Origin: Pelobium manganitolerans
GTDB lineage: Bacteria; Bacteroidota; Bacteroidia; Sphingobacteriales; Sphingobacteriaceae
Reading direction: 5' to 3'
NCBI RefSeq assembly: GCF_003609575.1
Contig: NZ_MBTA01000002.1
Coordinates: forward strand, 157,864-221,863
DNA: 64,000 nucleotides
In this document: positions 16,387 through 25,793 of the stretch, piece by piece
Position numbering within the stretch: the stretch's first letter is position 1
Layout of the letters: each line of letters begins with the position of its first letter
Translations under genes and position numbers: made by a program
The notes under the pieces: generated by a model
What the model saw: only the letters and a program-made list of their open reading frames with translations
Databases searched by the model: none
What the model was told of the DNA's origin: nothing

Positions 16387-16497
16387 CTTGCCTATCGTGG
16401 TGTATTTCTTGTGTTTTATCAACATCTTAAAGAATTATTTCAATGTAAAAACCATTAACCAACTAATCGCCTAACTAACCATCGAACCAACTGAACC

Positions 16498-17628
16498 CTA
16501 TTCTTCTGCTGGTACGTTTTCTGGTTTTGGTGCGGTGTAACCTTTTAATTTTGGCCATTCGCCGTTTTTAATTTTCTTTAATTTAAGTTTTGAAGGATCA
16601 ACCACCACATGCTTAATTTTCTCACGTCGCCAGGTGTAAACAAAATGCAACAAACCGTCGCTGGTTTGGATTACAGATGGATACGAATATTGGCTGATCG
16701 GTGAATCTTCGAGAATTAAAGCGGCTTTCCAATGGATTCCATCTTTTGAAAGCGAAACATTAAGCGGTGTACGCGGGCCTTTAGCCAAATTTCCCGGAGG
16801 CAAAACGTGGTTGTAAACCAAAACATGCTTGCCATTTTTCATGGTTACCGCATCTGTACCGGAGTTGTTGTTGGGCAAATTTGTTTTTTCTAAAGGCGTC
16901 CAAGTTTCTCCGTTATCATAAGACCAAGCGGTTGCCAAAGCCCTGCTTCTACTACGAGCTAAAATCTGTAATTTTCCGTCGCCATGAGTTAAAATACTAG
17001 GCTGAATGGCATCAATGGTGTCTTTTCCTTGATCTAAAGGACCAATTTTTCTCCACGTTTTTCCGAAATCCGGCGTTACTTCAAAATGTATATGCCAGCC
17101 ATTCCCTTCTGTGCTGCTTGGTGCAAATAAGTTTCCGTTGCTTAATAAAATAGGTTTGTTTTTTACGGGACCAATTTGATTGTTTGGTAGTTTTTCTGCT
17201 GCTGACCATGTTTTTCCGCCATCTTTAGAGCGTTTTAGCATTCCCCACCATTCTGACGGTTTTGGACCTATTTTGTAAAACAGCATTAAATCGCCACCGG
17301 GAATCTGGTACAAAACCGGATTCCAAGTAGGTAAGCGCTTGTCAGCACTTTGCACACCATCTGCAACAGAAACCGGAGCTGTCCATTTGCCGTTTACCAT
17401 GCGCGAAACATAAATTTCCACATCCGGATTACGCTCTCTTGTGCCTCCAAAAAACGCACTTACTAAACCTGTTGGCGTTTCGGCAATTGTTGCCGAATGT
17501 ACCGACGGAAAATTGGCTTTATCGTAAATAAATTCATCGGTAATAATGCCTTTTCGCCAAGGTTTGTCTTGTGCAATGCTGTAACTGCTTAGTAAAAGTA
17601 ATCCGGCTAATAATACGCTGTTTCTCAT
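16498..17628 (-). CDS. Secreted BNR/Asp-box beta-propeller protein (sialidase-fold)
   Basis: A 376-residue protein with signal peptide (NSVLLAGLLLLSSYSIAQ). Asp-box repeats are visible: SKDGGKTW, TPDFGKTW, SYDNGETW and the degenerate SKDGIHW, as in six-bladed sialidase-fold propellers. Early blocks include FPSVHSATIAETPTGLVSAF and FFGGTRERNPDVEIYVS. Sialic acid is not a plant-pectin sugar, so the enzyme probably acts on another acidic or deoxy sugar, or is a lyase/rhamnosidase-like propeller. Catalytic residues cannot be assigned by eye. It lies 4 bp after the DUF3826 gene in the operon. Confidence 0.75.
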   Translation of the reverse strand: MRNSVLLAGLLLLSSYSIAQDKPWRKGIITDEFIYDKANFPSVHSATIAETPTGLVSAFFGGTRERNPDVEIYVSRMVNGKWTAPVSVADGVQSADKRLPTWNPVLYQIPGGDLMLFYKIGPKPSEWWGMLKRSKDGGKTWSAAEKLPNNQIGPVKNKPILLSNGNLFAPSSTEGNGWHIHFEVTPDFGKTWRKIGPLDQGKDTIDAIQPSILTHGDGKLQILARSRSRALATAWSYDNGETWTPLEKTNLPNNNSGTDAVTMKNGKHVLVYNHVLPPGNLAKGPRTPLNVSLSKDGIHWKAALILEDSPISQYSYPSVIQTSDGLLHFVYTWRREKIKHVVVDPSKLKLKKIKNGEWPKLKGYTAPKPENVPAEE

Positions 17629-17632
17629 CTGT

Positions 17633-18289
17633 TTATTTGTTTTTTTGTGCTTTTATTTTCTTTACGTAATCGCTGTACATTTGGCGCCAATTGCGTCCGT
17701 TGTTATTTAAATATTGCTCGGCTTGGGTTTTGTAGATTTCAAAAATGGCCGAAATCTGCTTCATACTTTTATAATCTACCGCTTGCTCACGGGCTTTCTC
17801 TAACAATGCGCGGATGGTTTTTGCTTCTGTTTCTGTGAGGTTAGGCACAATGGCTTCGTAGCCTTTCATGGTAAAATCCACTTTACCGATGGTGTATTTA
17901 TCTAAAATGGTATTCACCTGCGCTTCGGTTAAATCTTTACGCAAACCGTCCATTAGATTTTGGTGTACCGATGTAGGGATGGAAGAATCCACAATGATTT
18001 GCCTAAATAACTCGGACAGCGGTTTTCCGTCGAGCGGATTGATACCCGCCGGCACCAAGGTATAAGGATGGCTATTATGCCAATCTCTGATTTGTGTTAA
18101 ATGCAAAGCAATTACATCGGTAAGTCTTGCTTCCTTTTCGGGATTTTTGAGCGCTAAACTGCTTACCCATTCTCTGGCTTTTGTGATATTTTCAGCATCA
18201 GCTTTTTGAGTGACTTCCTGAGCTTTTACAAGCGTTGTCATCGCCGTAAAGGCAATTATTAAAACAGTTTTTAGATAGTTGATTTTCAT
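17633..18289 (-). CDS. DUF3826 family secreted protein (copy 1)
   Basis: A 218-residue protein with signal peptide (LKTVLIIAFTAMTTLVKAQ). The mature part is helical and charged. Recognisable family blocks are AREWVSSLALKNPEKEARL, HLTQIRDWHNSH, LRKDLTEAQVNTILDKYT, FTMKGYEAIVPNLTETEAK and NNNGRNWRQMYSDYVKKI. It is a clear paralogue of the protein at 48104-48760, sharing the KVRDVIA/VTDVIA, LDKYT/VKDGMT and AREQAVD/AREHAMD blocks. Function is unknown; recurrence in pectin-type loci suggests a periplasmic accessory role. First gene of the last sub-operon, preceded by the dispersed repeat copy 1. Confidence 0.75.
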   Translation of the reverse strand: MKINYLKTVLIIAFTAMTTLVKAQEVTQKADAENITKAREWVSSLALKNPEKEARLTDVIALHLTQIRDWHNSHPYTLVPAGINPLDGKPLSELFRQIIVDSSIPTSVHQNLMDGLRKDLTEAQVNTILDKYTIGKVDFTMKGYEAIVPNLTETEAKTIRALLEKAREQAVDYKSMKQISAIFEIYKTQAEQYLNNNGRNWRQMYSDYVKKIKAQKNK

Positions 18290-18323
18290 ATTCCTTATTT
18301 ATTTAAATAATTCCTTTCGCTAA

Positions 18324-18520
18324 TGCCTTTTCAGCACAGCCTTTCCTGCCCTCATGCCGGGCAGTGGCATTTACTTTTTTTCCGCAAAAAAGTAAACAAA
18401 AAACTCTCGCCTGCGCAATTTGCTAGGGAAGGAAGTGCTTTTACTTTCTCCACTTGTACCGCAAATTCCAAGGGCGAAAAAGAGTTGAACATCAGTCTGT
18501 GCTTGAGGCCGGATTGACGG
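18324..18520. repeat. Dispersed ~200-bp intergenic repeat, copy 1
   Basis: Contains, in order on the plus strand, CCTTTTCAGCACA, TGCCGGGCAGTGGCATTTAC, a perfect hairpin TTTACTTTTTT/AAAAAAGTAAA (18370-18396), CAAAAAACTC, GTGCTTTTACTT, CCGCAAATTCCAAGGGCGAA and a GTGCTTGAGGC/CTGGAT-type end. Copies 2 and 3 lie at 25556-25740 and 33130-33325. It occupies the gap between the GH78 gene and the DUF3826 gene. Apparent ORFs through it encode repeat-derived peptides (FTFLRKKSKC) and are not genes. Confidence 0.8.
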
Positions 18521-18568
18521 GATACAGCCAAAATATGACACATACGATATGTTAAACTCGAAACCACG

Positions 18569-21313
18569 TTATTTTTTAATTTGAAAGGCATAATTGCCTG
18601 AATTTATTTTATAAATCATTTTATCTCCGTCTTTACGGATGAATTCAATATCTTTTTGATTGGTAATGTTTTTCCCGCTTTCGCTGATTGATTTTTGATT
18701 GCTTGCTGGCAAATAAACTGTTGCCGAGGTATTTGCCGGAATACTGATATTCCAATTGAAAGTCTTTTTATCCCTTTTCCAGTTGCTTTTAATTTTACCA
18801 AAAGGAGAATCAAAACTTGCATTTACATAATTAAGCCCGGCAATGCTTGTTTCTGGTTTCATTAAAATTTCTTTAAACCCGGAGATTTCAGCTTTTATCC
18901 CAGCCAGATTTTCGTAGTACCAAATCAGCAAATCGCCCAGCATCATCACGTGGTTCTGCGAGTTCATTCTGGGGTGTGCGGTATTGCCGTTCCACAACTC
19001 CCAAATGGTTGTTGCACCGTTTTCTATCATATAACCCCAACTTGGGTAAGTTTTTTGGGTAGCTATGGTATAAGCCAAATCTGGCCGACCGTAATCGTTT
19101 AAACAACGCATTAACCATTGTATGCCTACCAAGCCGTTGCTTAAATGTCCGTTGTTGGTTACCTCAACGGTGTAAACTATATTTCTAAAAACTTTGTCGG
19201 TTTCTGCTTGTGGCACCATCCCAAAATAAAGTGGAATAATGTTATCGGTTAATTTGTTATCGCCATAGAAACCTTTATCGTTGTAAAACTTTTGATTAAA
19301 AGCATCTTTCACTTTTTGTGCTAAAATTTCAAATTGGCTGTAGTCATTTTCGTTTCCGGTTAACTTGCTGTACTCCATCATCAACTTTAAAAAATGATAG
19401 TGATAGGCGGTGGAAATTAGCTGTGACGGATATTTTTTATCGGCGCTTTTGCCTCTTCCGGCTTCGATGGTAATGGGCGGCGCACACCAATCGCCATAGC
19501 TATCTTTGGTCATGATGTAGTTTTCCATGTACCTATCCTGCATGTACGCGAGCCATTTTTTAATTGCCGGGTAGTTGTCTTTAACAACCTGAACATTTCC
19601 AGTTTGCGTGTACAACATATCGGTTATGGAGGCAATTGTGCCTGCCCAAGTCATGTTGTCGCTGTAGTAACGCCAAAATGCAGGCGCCACATCGGGGATT
19701 GCACCATCCTCTTTTTGCGAGTTGCGGATGTCTTCTAACCATTTGGTGTAAATGCGTTCGTTATCGAAAACAAAATTTTCGCCGTAAGCCACCTCACCTC
19801 TATCGCCCAACCAAGGCATGCGCTCGTTCCGTTGCGGACAATCTAAAGGCATTCCTTTATAATTGCCGGCAATGCCCCACCAAGCATTTTTAAAAATTTG
19901 GTTGAGCAACGCGTTTGAACTTTCAAAAGTGCCAACGGTTTCGATATTATCATAAACCATTTTACCTACAAAATCCGCGACTTTTGGTTGATAGGTATAG
20001 CCAGAAAGCTCTACAAATCTAAATCCGCGATACACGAAAGTAGGTTCCCATGTTTCCTCCTCTCCCCCTTTTAAAGTATATAAATCGGTGTTTTTTGCGT
20101 TGCGAAGATTAGCTGTAAAAAGTTCGCCGTTATCTTCTAACGATTCTGCAAAACGAAGTTTAATCTGCTGACCTTTTTTGCCTTTTACTTTAATCTGCAA
20201 CCAGCCCACCATATTTTGTCCCATATCCAAAATATACCTTCTGCCCGAAAGTTTGGTAATAGAAACAGGCTGAAGCGTTTTCATCACCTTCATATTCTCG
20301 TTCATCTGCGCTTCAATGGTGCCGCTTGGTTCTTGCACATATTCTGCTTGTAGCCATTTGCTATCATCAAAACCGATTTTATTCCATCCTGCAAATTCTT
20401 TTGTGGCATCATATTCTTCGCCATCATACTCGTTATTGGTGCGGATTGGCCCGTCGGCAGTTCCCTTCCAACTATTGTCGGTTTCAATCTCTGTAGAAGT
20501 TCCATCGGTGTAAACGATATGAAGATTCAATAGCATTTTTGGGAAACCAAATGTTTTGATTTTATAGGGCTTTTCATTTTGCCGCATAGCGAAAAACCGA
20601 CCATTGCCCAAAACTGCACCTACCGCATTTTTCCCGTTTTGGAGGTAGGATGTAACATCGTACGTATTGGCTTTTACGTTTTTGGTATAATCTGTTGACG
20701 ACGGTGCCAAAACATCATCGCTCACTTTTTTGCCATTGATAAAAAGCTCGTACAAACCCAAACCTACAATAGATACTGTGGCCGATTTAACCTCTTTTTT
20801 GTTTTCAAATTCTTTTCTGAAATACCTTGCAGACAAGCGAGAAGCGTTTTCGATGCTATCCCAGGGAAAAGCCCTGTCGAAACCAATCCATGCTTTTGGC
20901 CAGTCTTTGTAATAAAGCAAACCCATAGTCCAAAAGTTGGTTTTGGACCATTCACTTTCGCCAACATTTGTCCAGATTTTAACTTTCCAAAAGCATTTGC
21001 CTCGGCTTGTTAATTCTTTGCCATTGTATTTTACGTAGATGGATTCCGAAGAATTTACTTTTCCGGTGTTCCACAAATCGCCTTCATTTTGTGCCAGTTT
21101 TTCTGCTGAAGAAGCCACTAAAACTTGATAAGCTTTTTGCCCGACACCGCGTTTTTGCGAAACAATTTGCCAGCTCAAATTCGGTTGCTTTACATCTATA
21201 CCCAAAGGATTTACCAACTGCTCCACCTTAAGCGCAGTAACTTGCAAAACCTGGGCTTTTAGGCTGTAAAAACCAAAAATCAGCAGTGATAATATGATGA
21301 ATCTCTTAGTCAT
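18569..21313 (-). CDS. Secreted alpha-L-rhamnosidase, GH78, multi-domain
   Basis: From ATG 21313 (TKRFIILSLLIFGFYSLKAQ signal) about 914 residues; the alternative ATG 21328 adds MILLE. It starts with the fibronectin-like opening of GH78 proteins (VLQVTALKVEQLVNPLGIDV, then SWQIVSQKRGVGQKAYQVLV), followed by the N-terminal carbohydrate-binding domain (KSATVSIVGLGLYELFING, VGAVLGNGRF), a beta-sandwich (VGWLQIKVKGKKGQQIKLRF) and the (alpha/alpha)6 catalytic barrel with the signature CPQRNERMPWLGDRGEVAYG. The C-terminal cap has GATTIWELWNG and NHVMMLGDLLIWYYENL. It hydrolyses terminal alpha-L-rhamnose. The start overlaps the GH2 stop by 8 bp, so the two are coupled. Confidence 0.9.
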   Translation of the reverse strand: MTKRFIILSLLIFGFYSLKAQVLQVTALKVEQLVNPLGIDVKQPNLSWQIVSQKRGVGQKAYQVLVASSAEKLAQNEGDLWNTGKVNSSESIYVKYNGKELTSRGKCFWKVKIWTNVGESEWSKTNFWTMGLLYYKDWPKAWIGFDRAFPWDSIENASRLSARYFRKEFENKKEVKSATVSIVGLGLYELFINGKKVSDDVLAPSSTDYTKNVKANTYDVTSYLQNGKNAVGAVLGNGRFFAMRQNEKPYKIKTFGFPKMLLNLHIVYTDGTSTEIETDNSWKGTADGPIRTNNEYDGEEYDATKEFAGWNKIGFDDSKWLQAEYVQEPSGTIEAQMNENMKVMKTLQPVSITKLSGRRYILDMGQNMVGWLQIKVKGKKGQQIKLRFAESLEDNGELFTANLRNAKNTDLYTLKGGEEETWEPTFVYRGFRFVELSGYTYQPKVADFVGKMVYDNIETVGTFESSNALLNQIFKNAWWGIAGNYKGMPLDCPQRNERMPWLGDRGEVAYGENFVFDNERIYTKWLEDIRNSQKEDGAIPDVAPAFWRYYSDNMTWAGTIASITDMLYTQTGNVQVVKDNYPAIKKWLAYMQDRYMENYIMTKDSYGDWCAPPITIEAGRGKSADKKYPSQLISTAYHYHFLKLMMEYSKLTGNENDYSQFEILAQKVKDAFNQKFYNDKGFYGDNKLTDNIIPLYFGMVPQAETDKVFRNIVYTVEVTNNGHLSNGLVGIQWLMRCLNDYGRPDLAYTIATQKTYPSWGYMIENGATTIWELWNGNTAHPRMNSQNHVMMLGDLLIWYYENLAGIKAEISGFKEILMKPETSIAGLNYVNASFDSPFGKIKSNWKRDKKTFNWNISIPANTSATVYLPASNQKSISESGKNITNQKDIEFIRKDGDKMIYKINSGNYAFQIKK

Positions 21314-24095
21314 TTCCAGTAAAATCAAAGTATAAAGTCAGCTCTTTTGCCCTTTCTGGACTTTTCTCGTAATCGTAATAAATATTTTTTTGCCCCATTG
21401 GCCCGGTACTTTCTGCGGTTTGTGTTTTATTGCCGATGCTTGGAATGGCCTGCATAAAACTGATATCGCCAGTAGGGAAAAGTGGCACATAATTATGCCA
21501 TTGGTCGTCCATAAATCTGGGTGTAAACAATCGTAAAAAAGTATCTTCATCGGCAGCCAAAACCTTAAAATCCTGACCTTTTGTTAAAAACTTGCACCAA
21601 TACATATTAGAGTGATAACCCTTAAATTCGGGATAAACAAAAGGGATTTCGCCGGTTTCGGTGTTATTATAGTCTTTGTGCCAAACACCAAATTCGGTTC
21701 CTTTCATCCGGTTTTTCCAAACGCGGTAAGGGCCGTTGCCCATATACTCCACGCCTTTTATCTCGCTTTCCGGAAAAGAAAAGTTAACGCCGGCAAACCA
21801 GGTATAAAATTCGCCTGGGAAATATTTCACTTTTAACTGTATAAATCCATTCGGATAAACGCTCCACTGTAAGGTGTTGTAGCTCTCTTTCTTGTTAAAA
21901 ACCGATGCTATTACCAAAGTATCGGCATCCATTTTAGCGGTAAAACCTTTAAAGTTGTTTGCGCCCTCCTGCAAAACCGGACCGTTGTTAAAAGGGATTT
22001 CTCGGTTTTCATTGTTCACGCTTTCCAAAATCCCAGTGCTTCTGTTGATTTTGATTTGCAGGTTTTTAACTTTTACCAAAAAGCTTTCGCCGATGCTTGA
22101 ATAAGTTACTTTATTGTTGGCTTTAGCCTGATTTAAAATTGCTTTACTTATCTGATTTGGTTTGCTGATTGGAAACGACCAAGTGAAAATTTCATGCTGA
22201 TTTACATCTTTTGCGGTGATATAAAGTGCATCGTAACTGAACCAATCTTTTGGTAAATCTATATTTAAAACGCCTTTTGCATGCGGCTTAATATCTGGTG
22301 CATTGCTTTTTCCTGATAAAATGGGTTTTGCTAAGGAATTATCTAACAAATTGAATTTCTTCAGTTCCCAAGTAAAACTGCATTGATTGATGTTTGTAAA
22401 ATCGTAACGGTTTTCGATGTTGAATTTTCCATCAAAACCTGCGGTCATTTCTCTGGCTTCAAAATGAACAGGGCTCCAAACTTCTTTTATTGTAAAATAG
22501 CTTCCTTCTTTTTCATGGAAAGGTCCAACAATTCCGTCTGGGCCACGGTCTTTATCGGTATCAATAATTCCGTCTTTATCTGTGCGCACCACGCCTTCAT
22601 CAGCAAAAACCCACAAAAAACCACCGGCAGACGTTGGTTTGTTCCACATAGCTTCCCAATAATCATCCAAACCGGCTCCATGTCCGCCATCGTACAAACC
22701 ATGTAAAAATTCGGTTGGCATTACAATATCATGTCCGTTCATGTAATTGCCAATTCCGTAATTGTACTGGCGGTAATGTTGCGTATCAAAACCGCCGTAA
22801 TTCGCCCAAGGATGCACAACCGGACGATTTTGTATATCCCATTCTTTGAAATATCTATCCAAATCTAAATTGTGGCCGCCTTCGTTTCCGTTTGCCCAAA
22901 AAATAATAGACGGATGGTTTACATCATGCGTCATCATTTCTTTTAACAGTTTTTTGCCGGTTGGTGTATCATAATGCCCATGCCAGCCCGCCAATTCGTC
23001 CATCACGTAAAGTCCTAAAGAATCACAAACGTCCAAAAAATGCGCATCCGGCGGGTAATGCGCCATCCTCACGGCGTTCATGTTCATGTCCTTCATCAGC
23101 TTTACATCTTCAACACTTTGTGCCTTGCTGGTGGTTCTGCCGGAGGTTGGCCAAAACGAGTGGCGGTTTACGCCTTTGAACTTCATTTTTACACCGTTCA
23201 CATAAACACCATCGCGCTCTTTTACTTCTATGGTTCTGAAACCAATTTTTTTATCGATTTGATGAAGAACCTTTCCTTTGTTCAAAAGCGAGAATTTTGC
23301 GATATAAAGATTTGGAAACTCTGCCGACCATAATTTCGGGTTTTCGAAATTTGCGTTCAGGAAAGCAGATTGACCACCATCAATTTTTTGTGAGAACTTT
23401 TTGCCGAAAGCTTTCCCATTAGCATCCAATAAATCCATTTGGATTTCATCGGCTTTGCCCGTAAAAGAAAGTTGAGCTTTTAAAACACCGCTTGCTTTCG
23501 CATCAATCGCCAATTCCGTAATGTGCTGTTGCGGTAAAACTTCCAAATAAACCGGACGGAAAACACCTCCGAAAAGCCAAAAATCGCCACGGCGTTCCGC
23601 ATCATTCACAGATTCGTTTGCCGAATGTTTGGCAACATCAACCTCCAGCAAGTTATCCGCACCGTATTTTAATAATTTGCTGATGTTGTAACGGAAAGCA
23701 TAATAAGCCCCTTGGTGAGTTGGCCCGGCAAGTTTTCCGTTGATTTTAACGGTTGCATCGGTAAACACGCCTTCAAAAACAATTTGAACAACTCTATTTT
23801 TGTAATTGGCGGGCACATTGAAATGGTAGCGGTATTTGGCTGTTTCTTTTCCACGCAGGCTGTCTTTGGCAAAGCCGTAATCGTACTTGCCAAAACCTTG
23901 CAGTTCCCAACAAGACGGAACGCCAATTTTTGTCCATTTGCCAGAGTTTTGCCCTGCCGAACAGTAAAAATCCCATTTCACCATATCGTCTTTCCCTTTT
24001 CCGGAAAGATATATTTTCTCTGTTTCCTGAGCGTTTGCTGAAAAGAAGCTCATTAAAAAGCCAAAAATTGCGATATGTTTGATAAAAGTCTTCAA
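21306..24095 (-). CDS. Secreted GH2 beta-galactosidase-type glycosidase
   Basis: A 929-residue enzyme with signal peptide (KHIAIFGFLMSFFSANAQ). Domains in order: sugar-binding jelly roll (residues ~40-190; FEGVFTDATVKINGKLAG, RRGDFWLFGGVFRPVYLEV), immunoglobulin-like domain (~190-300), TIM barrel (~300-540) and a C-terminal beta-galactosidase domain ending ELTLYFDF. The barrel shows FKGVNRHSFWP, AVRMAHYPPD, the acid/base Glu405 in ANGNEGG, and the probable nucleophile Glu462 in PTEFLHG, then GGFLWVFADEG. It would remove beta-galactosyl residues from RG-I or related side chains. It sits between the SGNH esterase (4 bp) and GH78 in one coupled sub-operon. Confidence 0.88.
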   Translation of the reverse strand: MKTFIKHIAIFGFLMSFFSANAQETEKIYLSGKGKDDMVKWDFYCSAGQNSGKWTKIGVPSCWELQGFGKYDYGFAKDSLRGKETAKYRYHFNVPANYKNRVVQIVFEGVFTDATVKINGKLAGPTHQGAYYAFRYNISKLLKYGADNLLEVDVAKHSANESVNDAERRGDFWLFGGVFRPVYLEVLPQQHITELAIDAKASGVLKAQLSFTGKADEIQMDLLDANGKAFGKKFSQKIDGGQSAFLNANFENPKLWSAEFPNLYIAKFSLLNKGKVLHQIDKKIGFRTIEVKERDGVYVNGVKMKFKGVNRHSFWPTSGRTTSKAQSVEDVKLMKDMNMNAVRMAHYPPDAHFLDVCDSLGLYVMDELAGWHGHYDTPTGKKLLKEMMTHDVNHPSIIFWANGNEGGHNLDLDRYFKEWDIQNRPVVHPWANYGGFDTQHYRQYNYGIGNYMNGHDIVMPTEFLHGLYDGGHGAGLDDYWEAMWNKPTSAGGFLWVFADEGVVRTDKDGIIDTDKDRGPDGIVGPFHEKEGSYFTIKEVWSPVHFEAREMTAGFDGKFNIENRYDFTNINQCSFTWELKKFNLLDNSLAKPILSGKSNAPDIKPHAKGVLNIDLPKDWFSYDALYITAKDVNQHEIFTWSFPISKPNQISKAILNQAKANNKVTYSSIGESFLVKVKNLQIKINRSTGILESVNNENREIPFNNGPVLQEGANNFKGFTAKMDADTLVIASVFNKKESYNTLQWSVYPNGFIQLKVKYFPGEFYTWFAGVNFSFPESEIKGVEYMGNGPYRVWKNRMKGTEFGVWHKDYNNTETGEIPFVYPEFKGYHSNMYWCKFLTKGQDFKVLAADEDTFLRLFTPRFMDDQWHNYVPLFPTGDISFMQAIPSIGNKTQTAESTGPMGQKNIYYDYEKSPERAKELTLYFDFTGND

Positions 24096-24099
24096 AAAT

Positions 24100-25533
24100 T
24101 TAGGGATTAAATTGGTTGATGATCGGGTTATCCGTTCTGAAAGCGCTTGCCGGTAAATTTGCGCTGTTCACTAAATTCGGCTGGGCAATTTCATCCCAAC
24201 CGAAACGGGCTTTTACAGGATTTTCTACTTCCGTTGCCGTTAATAAAATCTTTTTTCCTTTGATTTCCGCTTTCGCGGGATGAAAAACACCGTCGGTACC
24301 GGCCAGCTCAAAATAATTTAGAGGTTTGCCGTCTCTGCTTTTTAAGCCTTTAGCATTATCAAAATAAAGAACTAGCTCTTTGCCTTTAGTTTTCATTTTA
24401 TCATAAACAGGACCATCAGAAACAAGTCGCTCGTTATAAGTTTTGTCCAAAGCTTGAAGCGCCAATCTTCTACCTACCTCCCATTTATAACCGGGATGAA
24501 TGCCGCCGCCACCATCAAATAAATCGGTAATTACCGCCATTCCAGTATTCGGGATTTTTAACGCTGCGGATTGTGCCTCCCAAAATTCGGGTAAATCGTA
24601 TTTGTCCAATTTTGGTTCTCCTTGTGATGATGAATATTCAAAAGGTGCGATTTGCACATAGTAAAAAGGCAATTCTGCGCCCCAATCTTTTCGCCAACCG
24701 TCAACCAACGCTTTCATTTTATAGGTATAGTTGACGCGGTCTTTTAAAAAGCAGTTGCTTTCGCCCTGATACCACAGAAATCCTTTGATAGCAAAAGGAA
24801 CCAACGGTTCTATCATTGGATGATAAAATTTGGCGGGGTCGCCATCTACTTTTTTGTCTTTAAAATAAACGGAGTTGGTGAAATCTTCTTCATTAATCCA
24901 AGGCTCAATTCTGCTTCCGGGAACGGAAGAAGCTATTACACCAACCGGTACATCTAATTCTCGATTTAAGTTTTTAGCAAAGAAATAACCCACGGCAGAA
25001 AAGTTTCTTAAGGCCGTTCCTTCGGCAATATCCCAACCCTCGTGTGTTGGCGATGGCTTAATTAGTTCTTTTCGGTTTACCAAAAACAGACGGATATTTT
25101 TATGATGCGCAAAAAATAGTTCGTCAATAGGGCTTGGACTTAATCCTTCGGCTTCTTTTCTATCAACCTTGCTATTTTTTCGCATGGTGTATTCCATGTT
25201 TGACTGGCCGGAGCATAACCACACTTCGCCCACCAAAATATCTTTCAGTACAATGGTGTTTGTGCCTTTAATGGTCAGGTCGCGGTTTTCAAAACTCGCT
25301 TCAAGCGGATTTAACACCACTTTCCATTTACCATTTTCATCGGCAAGGGTTTGTGCGGATTCATCGGCAAACGAAACAGAAACTTGTTCGCCAACATTCG
25401 CGGTTCCCCAAATTACAATCGGTTTTTGCTGTTGCAAAACCATTTGGTTGCCTAAAATTCGTGGCAATATTATTTCGGCTTTCAGTTGAAAACCCGCTAA
25501 GAGCAATAGAAAAAGTGTTTTTATAAACTTCAT
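24100..25533 (-). CDS. Secreted SGNH carbohydrate esterase (sialate O-acetylesterase-like)
   Basis: A 477-residue protein with signal peptide (FIKTLFLLLLAGFQLKAE). The N-terminal beta domain has LGNQMVLQQQKPIVIWG. The SGNH catalytic part begins with CSGQSNMEYTM (nucleophile Ser111), has GFLWYQGESNC (the oxyanion/Asn block), YYVQIAPFEY and TDLFDGGGGIHP with the Asp/His pair. Such enzymes in pectin loci remove O-acetyl groups from galacturonan or side chains, clearing the way for the adjacent GH2 and GH78. First gene of its sub-operon, preceded by dispersed repeat copy 2. Confidence 0.85.
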   Translation of the reverse strand: MKFIKTLFLLLLAGFQLKAEIILPRILGNQMVLQQQKPIVIWGTANVGEQVSVSFADESAQTLADENGKWKVVLNPLEASFENRDLTIKGTNTIVLKDILVGEVWLCSGQSNMEYTMRKNSKVDRKEAEGLSPSPIDELFFAHHKNIRLFLVNRKELIKPSPTHEGWDIAEGTALRNFSAVGYFFAKNLNRELDVPVGVIASSVPGSRIEPWINEEDFTNSVYFKDKKVDGDPAKFYHPMIEPLVPFAIKGFLWYQGESNCFLKDRVNYTYKMKALVDGWRKDWGAELPFYYVQIAPFEYSSSQGEPKLDKYDLPEFWEAQSAALKIPNTGMAVITDLFDGGGGIHPGYKWEVGRRLALQALDKTYNERLVSDGPVYDKMKTKGKELVLYFDNAKGLKSRDGKPLNYFELAGTDGVFHPAKAEIKGKKILLTATEVENPVKARFGWDEIAQPNLVNSANLPASAFRTDNPIINQFNP

Positions 25534-25555
25534 TATTAACTTGCTTAGGTCTAGC

Positions 25556-25740
25556 GCCTTTTCAGCACAACCTTACTTGCCTTTATTCCGGGCAGTGGCA
25601 TTTACTTTTTAGGCTTACGAAGTTTTAGAAACTTCGTAAGTCTTACAAAACCCAAAAGAAAGTGTTTTTACTTTCCTCATCTCTTCCGCAAATTCCAAGG
25701 GCGAAAAAAACGTTACGTCGGTTGTGCTTGGGCTGGATTG
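25556..25740. repeat. Dispersed intergenic repeat, copy 2, with a nested hairpin
   Basis: Carries CCTTTTCAGCACA, CGGGCAGTGGCATTTAC, then GTTTTTACTTT, CCGCAAATTCCAAGGGCGAA and GTGCTTGGGCTGGATTGA as in copies 1 and 3. In place of the TTTACTTTTTT/AAAAAAGTAAA hairpin it has a different one, CTTACGAAGTTT/AAACTTCGTAAG (25614-25640, perfect 12-bp arms, 3-base loop). Confidence 0.8.
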
Positions 25741-25793
25741 AATGAAAAGCCATCGCACTTCACATTATTTTACATCCCTCAAAACCGTTCATT

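Noticed and set aside
18352..18591. ORF of 79 codons on the minus strand
   Set aside because: It lies inside dispersed repeat copy 1; a similar peptide (FTFLRKKSKC) is read from copy 3 at 33134-33370. The reading frame is a by-product of the repeat.
22383..22706. 107-codon plus-strand ORF opposite GH2
   Set aside because: Shadow of the GH2 coding frame, no own features.
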